The translations under genes and the position numbers were made by a program. From Baffinella frigidus (Eukaryota; Cryptophyceae; Cryptomonadales; Baffinellaceae), in the NCBI GenBank assembly GCA_026770585.1, contig MU646408.1:666493-696231 (forward strand): 29,739 bases of DNA, written 5' to 3'. Shown piece by piece: positions 8,513 to 17,182 of this stretch. The first letter of the stretch is position 1; every line of letters begins with the position of its first letter. The notes beneath the pieces were generated by a model, which was given only the letters and a program-made list of their open reading frames with translations, was not told the DNA's origin and ran no database searches.

Positions 8513-8653
8513 ATAAGGTAATCAACCTCGTGACTGTGCTAATTTCGCAGAGTTACGTGACCAACCTCACGAACGTTACTACACAAATGCCCACTTGTAA
8601 AAGCACACGGTTTCAAATAGGCCCCTCTAGCATTCTCGTGTGGACGTTCCGAC
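8513..8653 (+). repeat. Dispersed repeat C, copy 1
   Basis: It shares AATAGGCCCCTCTAGCATTC, CTCGTGTGGACG and GACTGTGCTAATTTCGCAGA with 21348-21492. Confidence 0.75.
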
Positions 8654-8667
8654 GTGTGATCTGGCGT

Positions 8668-8775
8668 GGTTTAGGGTTTAGGGTTTACGGGTGATAGGGT
8701 TCAGGGTTTACGGGTGACGGGTGATAGGGTTCAGGGTTTACGGGTGACGGGTGAAAGGGTTCAGGGTTTACGGCC
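8668..8775 (+). repeat. Higher-order 30-bp repeat built of telomere-like heptamers
   Basis: The block GGGTTCAGGGTTTACGGGTG followed by ACGGGTGATA repeats at a 30-bp period (starts 8697, 8727, 8757). Confidence 0.9.
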
Positions 8776-8873
8776 ATCTTGCACAACACGTTTCAGTGTC
8801 CGCCAATGGACGAAGCTTGCAACACCTCAAGGACCTAAAGGGGCGCACCCGAACGGCATAGGCCTATGCCGTT

Positions 8874-8964
8874 TTCACACCCCCCCCCCAAGGTGTATGC
8901 GCCTACTGGCCACTTAAGGGATGGGGGGTGGCTGCGGCTTCTTGTAAGCGACGAAACCCTGCAC
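8874..8964. mobile_element. Chimeric hairpin: F2 right end joined to F1 right half
   Basis: GCGCCTACTGGCCACTTAAG with GGGA, an F2 terminus (about 8890-8919), continues into GGGGGGTGGCTGCGGCTTCT, an F1 right arm ending ACCCTGCA. It is preceded by the 22-bp perfect palindrome at 8852-8873 containing GGCATAGGCCTATGCC. Confidence 0.7.
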
Positions 8965-9102
8965 AGGGATACCTCGCTCATAAGAAACCGCGCCCACACT
9001 ACGACCGCCATAGGGCCCTAGGCATAGCCCTACCGTAGGGCCCTAGGACCTGCCAAGTGCCTCTTTGGGGTCGATTTTGACCCCATGGCCACTTAAGGGA
9101 TA
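8963..9102. mobile_element. Chimeric hairpin: F1 left half joined to F2 right half
   Basis: The left arm CAGGGATACCTCGCTCATAA is F1. From TAGGGCCCTAGGACCTGCC onwards it is F2, ending CCACTTAAGGGATA. Its F2 internal stem reads GGGGTCGATTTTGACCCC. Confidence 0.85.
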
Positions 9103-9128
9103 GAAAAATAGCAGGGGGGGGGGAGGGG

Positions 9129-9190
9129 GGCGTACCTGAAAGTCTTCGGCATACCCCTTGCCGATCGCGTCAAGACACGCCGATGGCGTA
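9129..9190 (-). repeat. Repeat B fragment
   Basis: The minus strand reads KGYAEDFQVR-like sequence, but a one-base shift precedes it (GTGTCTTGAC), so it is decayed. Confidence 0.55.
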
Positions 9191-9207
9191 AGACCCCCCT
9201 CATAATA

Positions 9208-9312
9208 CTATTAGTCAGCACTATCATCCTATTAGTCAGCAGTATAACACTATTAGTCAGCACTATAACACTATTAGTCAGCACTATAATGCTATTAGTC
9301 AGCACTATAATA
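9208..9312. repeat. 21-bp minisatellite (5 units)
   Basis: Five tandem 21-bp units, CTATTAGTCAGCACTATAAC plus one base, with few substitutions. Because 21 is a multiple of three it stays open on the minus strand as a 7-residue repeat, which I regard as incidental. Confidence 0.95.
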
Positions 9313-9330
9313 CTGTTAGGACCTAAAGGG

Positions 9331-9440
9331 GGCACACCTGCAGGTCTTCGGCGTAGCCCTTGACGATCGCGTCAGACACACCGACCACGAAGAAGACGTA
9401 CGCGGGCGTCCCGAACCTTCCCAAGGAACATCGGTCAGGG
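9331..9440 (-). repeat. Repeat B, best-preserved copy, reads as a coding fragment
   Basis: The minus strand is open throughout: RFGTPAYVFFVVGVSDAI followed by VKGYAEDLQV. Related fragments at 7908-7965, 9743-9985, 10222-10312 and 10389-10455 keep parts of this frame. It could be an exon remnant of a multicopy gene or a repeat that happens to be open. I do not recognise the protein. Confidence 0.6.
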
Positions 9441-9742
9441 TTCGGTACAAGAGAGGTGCGAGAAGCGGGGAGAGGTGGCGTCAAGCGTGGTGAAGGACAG
9501 TGTATTCTCTGTAGGGGCGCAGTCTAAAGTTGTCGCCCAGTTGACTTTTACTTTTCCAAGAACGGTTCCTCAGGACTCAGCCCCCCCCTGCCTGGGGCCT
9601 TGGGGCAGCAGAGCCACCGCTCTGCAAGCGGACGACGGCCCGATCCTGTGAGGCTCTAGGCACTGCGTCTGCTTCTCTCTGTAGGGTCATCGGCATGAAT
9701 GGCAACCCAGTCATCTGAGCTTACTGATGTGGTACATAGGCG
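9441..9742. other. Gene-less stretch
   Basis: Mixed sequence with a GC-rich patch at 9580-9640 and no repeat unit or gene I can identify. Confidence 0.5.
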
Positions 9743-9985
9743 CGCGGCCCTTGCCTATCGCGTCAGACACGTGTCTGACCACGACGAACTTATCCGGGGA
9801 AACTTATTTTTCTTTCATTTGATGGCAACGAAAATTACTACACAATTTTTTCTTATTAGTAATATAAAAGAATCTGTGTAGTAATTTTCATTGCCATCAA
9901 ATGAAAGAAAAATATATTTCCCCGGATAAGAACACGTACGCTGGCGTTCCGAACCTTCCCGCGGAACATCGGCCAGGGTTCAGGG
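9743..9985 (-). repeat. Repeat B copy split by an F4 element
   Basis: 9743-9789 and 9930-9985 together make one repeat B unit. The F4 element at 9790-9929 interrupts it, with GAAC duplicated at the junction. Confidence 0.8.
9790..9929. mobile_element. F4 hairpin element (140 bp) with 4-bp target duplication
   Basis: Ends TTATCCGGGGAAAC and inverse; inner core CAACGAAAATTACTACACA and inverse. GAAC flanks both sides (9786-9789, 9930-9933), and the uninterrupted repeat B copy near 10258-10262 has a single GAAC at that point. Confidence 0.95.
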
Positions 9986-10221
9986 TTTAAGGTTTCAAGG
10001 TTTGGGGTTCCATGGCTAAGTTTCTACCGGAAAAGGACCAAAATAAGGGGAAATGGCCGAGGTTCCTTTTAAAATGAAGACCTCGTAGTCCACCGTGTGG
10101 GACCCTCTTGCGACGCTAGCCTAGTTGATACGGTAGAGCGGGGCGCCGGATCGAGAATTGCCAAGACCCCGAGGACCAAACCAAAGGAACCAAAGAAGAA
10201 CACGAAGAAAAGAGAAACACA

Positions 10222-10312
10222 GAGCGCCTTGCTGATCGCGTGAGACACGCTGACGACGGAGAACACGTACGCTGGCGTCCCGAACCTAGCCATAGAAGAT
10301 CGGTCAGGGTTG
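10222..10312 (-). repeat. Repeat B copy, uninterrupted
   Basis: The minus strand reads RFGTPAYVFSVVSVSHAI in frame. It serves as the empty-site counterpart of 9743-9985. Confidence 0.7.
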
Positions 10313-10329
10313 AGGGCGTGTGGTTAAGG

Positions 10330-10387
10330 GAAATCATACCAGGAAACTAAGGGGGGATGAATAAATTATTTCTGGTATAAATATTAT
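10330..10387. mobile_element. F7 short hairpin element, copy 1
   Basis: GAAATCATACCAGGAAACTA at the left and ATTTCTGGTATAAATATTAT at the right form a short inverted repeat. It shares its left flank GGGCGTGTGGTT with copy 2. Confidence 0.7.
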
Positions 10388-10388
10388 C

Positions 10389-10455
10389 GAAGACGAAGGG
10401 CAGCTACGCGGGCGTCCCGAACCATGTTTCGGAAGATCGGTCAGGGTTGAGGGCG
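10389..10455 (-). repeat. Repeat B fragment, decayed
   Basis: The FGTPA frame on the minus strand meets a stop codon at once (GCG TAG). Confidence 0.55.
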
Positions 10456-10466
10456 TGTGGTTTAGG

Positions 10467-10590
10467 GAAATCATACCAGGGAATTAATGGGGGCTGAAAT
10501 CATACCAGGGAATTAATTGAAATCACACCAAGAAATTACGAAATCATACCAGGAAATTAATGGGGGCATGTAATGATTTCTGGTATAAAT
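10467..10590. mobile_element. F7 hairpin element, copy 2, with four tandem left ends
   Basis: Four successive copies of GAAATCATACCAGGGAATTA-like sequence precede a single right end ATGATTTCTGGTATAAATAT. Confidence 0.85.
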
Positions 10591-10680
10591 ATTATCTATG
10601 ACGAAGAACACGTACGCCGGGGTCCATCGTTTAGGGTTTACGGTTTTTAAGGTTTGGGGTTACGTGACTAACTTTCTATC

Positions 10681-10818
10681 GGAAAAGGGCCAAAAACGTG
10701 AAATTGGCCGAGATAAGATTACTGTTAGTAATCCCTAATTAACCTTTGTCCAAGATCACTGTTAGTTTTCACGTTTTTGGCCCTTTCCCGAAATTGGCCG
10801 AGATAAGATTACTGTTAG
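10681..10818. repeat. Inverted repeat with a nested direct repeat
   Basis: The arm GGAAAAGGGCCAAAAACGTG (10681-10703) is inverted at 10767-10788. The 31-bp stretch GAAATTGGCCGAGATAAGAT plus ACTGTTAG follows each arm as a direct repeat. Confidence 0.8.
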
Positions 10819-10885
10819 AGATTACTGTTAAAATGAAAATGAAAACCGAACCTTCACGCGGAACATCAGTGAGGGTTTAGGGGGT

Positions 10886-11039
10886 TTATCCGGGGACATG
10901 TTCAATTTAAAAGAAAATGGATCCCTATTTGTTCATGGGAGTTTGACAAAGATTAATTAGGGCCCTAAGTAAATTTAATTAGGACCAGAACCCGGTTTGA
11001 TAGGCCATTTTCTTTCAAATGAAACATGTTCCCGGATGA
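10886..11039. mobile_element. F6 hairpin element, copy a
   Basis: Left end TTATCCGGGGACATGTTCAA, right end ACATGTTCCCGGATGA. AT-rich middle with GATTAATTAGGGCCCTAA. The terminal bases resemble those of F4. Confidence 0.85.
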
Positions 11040-11108
11040 GTTTCGGGCTTGTGGGTTATGGTTTAGGGCAATCGGAACGAAGGGCGGTCCAGTCGTATTA
11101 GCTTTTGA

Positions 11109-11212
11109 TATCCCTCAACTGGCCAGTAGGCTCATACGCCCTACCGTAGGGCCCTAGGACCTGCCTATGCCCTCTTGGCGGTAAAATTTGACCGCCTGGC
11201 CCTTAAGGGATA
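11109..11212. mobile_element. F2 hairpin element, copy c
   Basis: TATCCCTCAACTGGCCAGTA to the inverse end. The internal stem near the right end reads GGCGGTAAAATTTGACCGCC. Confidence 0.85.
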
Positions 11213-11394
11213 GTAAGCAGGCACGGGGGGGAAAGACCCTTGCGGCGCTAGCCGAATTGAGAGAGATTGATAATTTGTTGCCAAACAACCAGCGTCAGCG
11301 CCACACATGCTACGCATTGTGTCACTACTGTACCCCGTGTCGGCCGCTCATACGCGCATTTTCCGGATGGATGCTAACTCCACCTCCTACGGCC

Positions 11395-12140
11395 GAATTG
11401 AAATGGTAGAGAGGAGCGGTGCCCGAGTGACCCTCGGTGGTGCAGCCTCCCCGGTGAGTAGTGGTCTTTCACTATTTGGGTACTAAATTGGCAACTTGTA
11501 GGAGTTAAATTGACTTTTGACCGGGCAGAAAATCCGAAAATCGACTTTTGTCAGGGCAGAAAATCCTGCCCAATGGCTCAAGCAATTCCATTTTCCGCCT
11601 TCCGCGTAGTCCACCAAGTGGAGCTTAGGCTCTCCACGCGGAAGGTAAGGGTGTATACGCTATTTTAGGCATCAAACGATGCTATCTTATGCCTTTTCAT
11701 CGGGACAGATTCTGGTATGGTCCGAGATGAAATTGAGATGGTAGAGAGCAGTACCCAAAGGAGCCCTTGCGGTGGTAGAGTCTCCCCGGTGAGAAGTGGT
11801 CTTGCACCATTCGGGTACTAAATTGGCAACTTGTAGAAGGCAAATTCACGTTTGACCGGGCGGGAAATGCTGCCCGATGGCTCGAGTAATTCCAGTTAGG
11901 CCTTCCGCGTAGTAAGTGAGATGGTAGAGAGGAGCAGTACCCAAAGACCCTCTTGCGACGCTGGCCTATGGATACGGTAGAGAGGTACAGTTCTGAAGTG
12001 AGATGGTAGAGAGGAGCAACCCTAAACCCTAAACCCTAAACCCTAAACCCTAAACCCTAAACCCTATACCCTAAACCCTATACCCAAAGGAGCCCTCGCG
12101 GTGGTAGAGTCTTCCCGGCGAGTAGTGGTCTTGCACCTGT
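11395..12140 (+). repeat. Tandem repeat D, three diverged units
   Basis: Units of roughly 180-340 bp start with GAGATGGTAGAGAGGAGC and contain GGTACTAAATTGGCAACTTG and CTTCCGCGTAGT. The copies begin near 11398, 11737 and 12000. A hairpin CCTTCCGCGT/ACGCGGAAGG lies at 11608-11646. Confidence 0.8.
12019..12084 (+). repeat. CCCTAAA array inserted inside tandem repeat D
   Basis: About nine CCCTAAA/CCCTATA units interrupt the third D unit between GAGGAGCA and CCCAAAGGAGCCC. The second D unit reads GAGCAGTACCCAAAGGAGCC without interruption. Confidence 0.9.
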
Positions 12141-12462
12141 CCGAGCAAACACACTCCGCTCAGTATTCATGGTTAAGCCACGCAAAGCTGTTTGGGGGTT
12201 TGACATTTGACCAGTCTGGATTTGACCACTTTGACCAGTTTGGTATTTCGATGATCGATGGCTCCAACTCAACCGTCCTGTCTGGGTGCTGATTACTGAT
12301 TACTGGATTTAGTAAAGAGGTTTCGCCGTTATTGCCTAACCCGTGCCATTACCAGACTATGCTCGGTCCATGCACCATGCATACCCACTGAATACTGCAC
12401 CGTGAATACTGAAGTGTGCCCACTTGAAAACTGACGTGTACGTGTAACTGACGGGTACATGG

Positions 12463-12716
12463 GACGTGACTGCTGACATTCGGGACGTGACTGATGACAT
12501 TCGCGAAGTGATTTTCGTATACGTTGTATACTCGGTGATACATGACTCTGGGTAGGTGACTCTCTAGAGCATCTTTCTGCTCTCGCGTGTCGCCTCCCAG
12601 GACGTGACTGCTGATATTCGGGACGTGACTGATGATATCTGGGACGTGACTGCTGATATGCATGACGTGACTGATGATATCCGGGACGTGGCTGATGATA
12701 TCCGGGACGTGGCTGC
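12463..12716 (+). repeat. 21-bp minisatellite (GACGTGACTGCTGATATTCG)
   Basis: Two units at 12463-12510 and about five and a half at 12601-12716, separated by a unique segment with GACTCTCTAGAGCATCTTTC. The same arrays recur inverted at 14205-14375 and 14521-14735. Confidence 0.9.
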
Positions 12717-12767
12717 AGGGTGTTCGATCACGGATCTGTCAGCAACGACTTCGTCCAAGTGTACTGC

Positions 12768-12975
12768 ATACCCGTCGCACTGCATACTGAATACTGAAGT
12801 GTACCCACTCACTGAATACTGCACCGTGAATACTGAAGTGGGTACACTTCAGTGACCAGACAAAGTAAAGTAACTTTATGCCCATTTGTGCTATCATCTC
12901 TGACCAACCGTCTGGGTACTGAAGTGTACCCACTTCAGAATTCACGGTGCAGTATTCAGTAAGTATGCATGGTGC
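12768..12975. repeat. Inverted repeat cluster around CTGAATACTGCACCGTGAAT
   Basis: A 17-bp perfect inverted pair ACTGAAGTGTACCCACT lies at 12793-12809 and 12837-12853, and an inverted copy of the block at 12916-12965. A third copy is at 12375-12425. Confidence 0.85.
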
Positions 12976-13228
12976 AGCACGAGCGTGTTTGAGCAGTGGA
13001 GCGTCTTCTCAGAGGCGGGTCAGAGCAAAGACGCTCCACACCATGAAAAGTATTCTTGGTTCAGTATCGCCTTTTTCTGCAAATCCGGGGAAACTAAATT
13101 TTTCGTGAAGGATTGTTCTCGAACCCGGTTTCAACAAGCGTCCTCAACCGGTACACGCAGGGGGGGCGGTGCTGGTTCTCAACACGCGCAATCAAACAGA
13201 AAAAAACGGAAGAAGGAGGGTCGGTGCT

Positions 13229-13944
13229 GGTTTCTGGTTTCTGGTTTCTGGTTTCTGGTTTCTGGTTTCTGACTAAATAGGGTTCAGGGTTTGGGGTTTC
13301 TAGGTAAGGGTTTNNNNNNNNNNNNNNNNNNNNNNNNNNNNNNNNNNNNNNNNNNNNNNNNNNNNNNNNNNNNNNNNNNNNNNNNNNNNNNNNNNNNNNN
13401 NNNNNNNNNNNNNNNNNNNNNNNNNNNNNNNNNNNNNNNNNNNNNNNNNNNNNNNNNNNNNNNNNNNNNNNNNNNNNNNNNNNNNNNNNNNNNNNNNNNN
13501 NNNNNNNNNNNNNNNNNNNNNNNNNNNNNNNNNNNNNNNNNNNNNNNNNNNNNNNNNNNNNNNNNNNNNNNNNNNNNNNNNNNNNNNNNNNNNNNNNNNN
13601 NNNNNNNNNNNNNNNNNNNNNNNNNNNNNNNNNNNNNNNNNNNNNNNNNNNNNNNNNNNNNNNNNNNNNNNNNNNNNNNNNNNNNNNNNNNNNNNNNNNN
13701 NNNNNNNNNNNNNNNNNNNNNNNNNNNNNNNNNNNNNNNNNNNNNNNNNNNNNNNNNNNNNNNNNNNNNNNNNNNNNNNNNNNNGTCTCGGGTCTCGGGT
13801 CTCGGGTTTCGGGTTTCGGGTTTCGGGTTTCGGGTTTCGGGTTTCGGGTTTCGGGTTCCGGGTTTCGGGTCTCGGGTTTCGGGTTTCGGGTTTCGTGTTT
13901 CGGGTTCCGGGTTTCGGGTTTCGGGTTTCGGGTTTCGGGTTTCT
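13229..13944 (+). repeat. Heptamer array (GGTTTCT, GGGTTTC, GGTCTCG) containing a 471-base assembly gap
   Basis: About six GGTTTCT units (13229-13270) lead into degenerate repeat, then N from 13314 to 13784, then about 22 GGGTTTC-type units to 13944. The gap probably hides more of the same array. Open frames across it are artefacts of the repeat and the N run. Confidence 0.95.
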
Positions 13945-14152
13945 GACCCCGTATCCTTTCGCAATCAGCTTGTCGGACACCTGGGCGCGACACGTCAAAT
14001 TCAGCTCAAGGCACTCACCTGGGGGCGACCGGGTGTTCACGACACTCGCCTGGGCGTGACAGTGTTCTCAAGAAGGACGTGCCAGTGTGCTCAAGAAGGA
14101 CGTGACAGGGTGATCAAGCCAGTCACCTGGGCGCGACACTCGCGCAGGGCGA

Positions 14153-14375
14153 GCACTTGGACGAAGTCGTTGCTGACAGATCCGTGATCGAACACCCTGC
14201 AGCCACGTCCCGGATATCATCAGTCACGTCCTGGATGTCAGCAGTCACGTCCTGGGAGGCGACACGCGAGAGCAGAAAGATGCTCTAGAGAGTCCCTTAC
14301 CCAGAGTCATATATCACCGAGTATACAACGTATACGAAGATCACGTCCCAGATGTCAGCAGTCACGTCCTGGATG
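14153..14375 (-). repeat. Inverted copy of 12505-12762
   Basis: It contains CTTGGACGAAGTCGTTGCTG, 21-bp units and GAGAGCAGAAAGATGCTCTA in the reverse order and orientation of the left copy. Confidence 0.9.
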
Positions 14376-14520
14376 CCATCAGACCATCAGGGTTTAGGGG
14401 CTTGGACGAAGTCGTTGCTGACAGATCCGTGGTCAAACACCCTGTCCGAAAATTGCCAGTTGACTTTTGACGTAGATGTAGCCCTCTAAAGGACCCGTGA
14501 TCAAGCACGCTGCCGCACGG

Positions 14521-14735
14521 GACGCGACTCATGACATTTCGGACGTGACTGCTGACATTCGTTACGTGACTGCTGACATTCAGGACGTGACTGCTGACAT
14601 TCGGAACGTGACTGCTGACAAGCGGGCTGAAACCGCGTTCTTCCAGGGATAGGATCGAGCGTTGCTGACGGATCCGTGATCAAACACCGTGTCGCACGGG
14701 ACGCGACTGCTGACATGCGGGACGTGACTGATGGC
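14521..14735 (+). repeat. 21-bp minisatellite, further copies
   Basis: Units of GACGTGACTGCTGACATTCG at 14521-14620 and 14698-14735, with the ACGGATCCGTGATCAAACAC stretch between them. Confidence 0.85.
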
Positions 14736-14849
14736 ATTCTAGCGCCAGTCTCCAAGGAATAGGTTTGTAAAGCAACGCCTGTTGGTACAAATTATGATAG
14801 ACTCAGGGTTGGTTGGCTCAACGGATTTTCATTCATCACATCCACCGGG

Positions 14850-14944
14850 GCACTGGGAGGCGACACGCGAGAGCAGAAAGATGCTCTAGAGAGTCACCTA
14901 CCCAGAGTCATATATCACCGAGTATACAACAGTATACGAAGATA
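14850..14944 (-). repeat. Second inverted copy of the GAGAGCAGAAAGATGCTCTA segment
   Basis: Closely matches 14255-14335 and, inverted, 12517-12600. Confidence 0.85.
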
Positions 14945-15211
14945 AAGCGAGGGCGTGTCTAAAAAGGAATTGGGCCCTTTTCGGTTTTAAACGACCCTCG
15001 TTTTATAATTTGTAACAGAACGAGTTTCTTTACAAACGTATTCCCGGGGGGCGGCACGATGAACATGCGGGACTGATGACTTGCTGGCTGAAATCGCGTT
15101 CTTTCAGGGGCAGGATCGGGCACTCCACGCCAGGGGGGTCGAAACATCCACTTTTGACATTTTCAAGGGGAATCCCTTCAATTCTTAAGTCAACCGCGTC
15201 AGACGCGGATA

Positions 15212-15393
15212 ACCACAGGAGGCTATCCATGCGAACGGAATAGAAGAACATTTTAAAATTTGTGGGGAAACGATCACGTTTCCGTACAGATGTCCGTACG
15301 GAAACGTGATCCAATGCTGACTTTTGACGTGTTTCCTGGGCAATAATCCAATAATTAACTTATGAATCTGTTCGCATGGATAGCCTCGTGTGG
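15212..15393. mobile_element. Hairpin element with nested hairpin
   Basis: The ends AGGCTATCCATGCGAAC (about 15218) and GTTCGCATGGATAGCCT (to about 15387) are inverse. Inside, 15272-15286 and 15297-15311 form a 15-bp perfect stem (GATCACGTTTCCGTA) with a 10-base loop. Confidence 0.75.
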
Positions 15394-15415
15394 AAGGCGT
15401 CGGTTTCCCTCGATC

Positions 15416-15577
15416 TCATCCGGTCAGGTACTTGAATTAAATGCTCGGGAGTTCCCCCAAATGTACGAAAATTACTACACATGATCGTTCGGACACGACT
15501 CTTTCATCGCTTGTGTAGTAATTTTCGTTGTATGGGGAACTCCGCCGAGCATTTAAATTAGATACCTGACCGGATGA
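15416..15577. mobile_element. F4 hairpin element, long variant (162 bp), with GATC duplication
   Basis: Ends TCATCCGGTCAGGTAC and inverse; arms of about 66 bp end in the F4 core ACGAAAATTACTACACA. GATC flanks at 15412-15415 and 15578-15581. Confidence 0.9.
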
Positions 15578-15809
15578 GATCATTCTGGTGTGGCAGTCTC
15601 GGAGCCTGGATGCAACACCAAAGCAGGGGAGTGTTCGGCCGCGGCCGCCAACCTGGTGAGGAGCTCGGCCGCTTTCTCGGCGTTGCCCTCTGATCCGATC
15701 CCGAAGGGTAGTGCGACGAAGCCCACTCGCACCGCCATCCTCCCTCTCCTGGTTCAGGGTTTCGGGTTTAGACCCCATGGCGACGCTTTGCGTCCAGCGG
15801 GGGGCTCAA

Positions 15810-16240
15810 GAGCGTGTTCAAGTCTCTGCGGAAACACTTGATTAAGGCGGTCAGGTGTGTCGTGCACCCCAGCACGGTTGTCAGCTGTGTCCTACACCTC
15901 ATCACGTCTCTGGGGAAACACTTGATTAAGCCGCCACCCTCACGGGTCCTCGAGACACGGCAGTCCCGAGCTCGAAATTTGTACCCGGCAAGTCTGAGGC
16001 GGGCCCGTCCGGTCGTCCTAAGCTGCACCTTCACTCGGACTGCGCCGTCGGGATCGTGCACCCCATCACGTCCCTGGGGAAACACTTGATGAAGGCGGTC
16101 AGGTGTGTCGTACACCCCAGCACGGTGGTCATGTGTGTCCTACACCCCATCACGTCTCTGAGGGAACACTTGATTAAGGCAGTCAGGTGTGTCCTTCACC
16201 CCATCACGGTGGTCTGGTGTGTCTAATACCATATCACGTT
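15810..16240 (+). repeat. Satellite G, forward array
   Basis: Roughly 60-bp alternating units contain GGAAACACTTGATTAAGGCG and GTCAGGTGTGTCGTACACCC with CATCACGTCTCTG. It is interrupted by a GC-rich insertion at about 15940-16050. Confidence 0.85.
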
Positions 16241-16261
16241 TCTCGACGTCTCCAGAGGAGG

Positions 16262-16391
16262 CTCATCCGGGAGCATGTTTAATTTAAAAGAAAACGACCT
16301 ATCAAACCGGATTATGCCCTAATTAAATTTACGTAGGGCCCTAATTAATCTGCTTCCAACTCCTATGAACACATAGGGATCCATTTTCTTT
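16262..16391. mobile_element. F6 hairpin element, copy b, right end replaced by telomere-like repeat
   Basis: The left end TCATCCGGGAGCATGTTTAA is intact. The middle matches 10886-11039 in inverse orientation. It stops inside the right arm at CCATTTTCTTTA and continues directly as GGGTTTAGGGTTTCGGG. Confidence 0.85.
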
Positions 16392-16475
16392 AGGGTTTAG
16401 GGTTTCGGGTTTAGGCCCCATGGCGACGCGGTGCGTCCAGCGGGGGGCGTCTCGACGTCTCCAGAGGCAGGGATC

Positions 16476-16614
16476 TCAATTGGAAACACTTTTAATTTAT
16501 AGACTTGGTTCAATGAAATTCACTTCACAGAACGATCTCTATTAGTAATATTAAAGCGAATGTGTAGTAATTTTCGTTGAATCTGAGTTTATAAATTAAA
16601 AGTTTTCCATATGA
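16476..16614. mobile_element. F4 hairpin element
   Basis: Ends TCAATTGGAAACACTTTTAA and TTTTCCATATGA. Inner core TGTGTAGTAATTTTCGTTGA on the right; the left core is partly eroded. Flanks GATC and GATT differ at one base. Confidence 0.85.
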
Positions 16615-16670
16615 GATTCGTCGTAAAATGGATATACGGAGCCCCCAGGGGGACGTGACCCCTCAGACAT

Positions 16671-16835
16671 TCATAGGCCAACGGACTAAAAATGGGGTAG
16701 TAAGGCCTACGGAATTGCCTACCGCAGGCCGTAGGGCTCCTATGACCAAATATTCCTAGGATTTTGGCCTACAGTAGGAAGTCCTAGGCCATGCCGCAGG
16801 CCTAACTACCCCATCTTTAGTCCATTACCCTATTA
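16671..16835. mobile_element. F3 hairpin element, copy d, with ACAT duplication
   Basis: TCATAGGCCAACGGACT to CCTATTA. ACAT at 16667-16670 and 16836-16839. The arms read AAAATGGGGTAG and inverse. Confidence 0.9.
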
Positions 16836-16904
16836 ACATGACTGTATGAACCACGCCAGTTCCGTCTAAGCCGCTCATTAGAAGGGTAGTGCGACAAAGC
16901 CTAC

Positions 16905-17001
16905 TCGAGACTTTTTGGTCCTGGGATCTCTCGGCCTACGGTAGGAGGTCCTAGGCAATGCCGTATGCCTAACTACCCCCTTTTCAGGCCGTTAGCCTAT
17001 G
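16905..17001. mobile_element. F3 hairpin element, copy e, right half only
   Basis: It starts at the central CTTTTTGGTCC and runs to CCTATG. It interrupts a unit otherwise intact at about 15705-15745; the bases AAAGCCTACTCG and AAAGCCTAATCG flank it. Confidence 0.75.
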
Positions 17002-17037
17002 AAAGCCTAATCGCACCGCTATCCTCCCTCTCCTGGT

Positions 17038-17174
17038 GTAGGGTTTCGGGTTTAGGGTTTAGGGTTTGGGGTTGAGGGTTTGGGGTTTGGGGTCTAGGGT
17101 TTAGGGTTTAGGGTTTAGGGTTTAGGGTTTAGGGTTTAGGGTTTAGGGTTTAGGGTTTAGGGTTTAGGGTTTAC
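17038..17174 (+). repeat. Telomere-like GGGTTTA array
   Basis: About eleven near-perfect GGGTTTA units follow degenerate GGGTTTC/GGGTTTG units. Confidence 0.95.
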
Positions 17175-17182
17175 GCACTGTG

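Noticed and set aside
9093-9335. Possible CRISPR-like array at the 21-bp repeat
   Set aside because: Units are contiguous without spacers, so it is a minisatellite.
12604-12855. Aspartate-rich 7-residue repeat protein
   Set aside because: It is a 21-bp minisatellite read in frame; the same array is non-coding where inverted.
13094-14187. Long open frames with heptapeptide-like PKPETRN repeats
   Set aside because: They are produced by the heptamer array and the run of N; no evidence for a protein.
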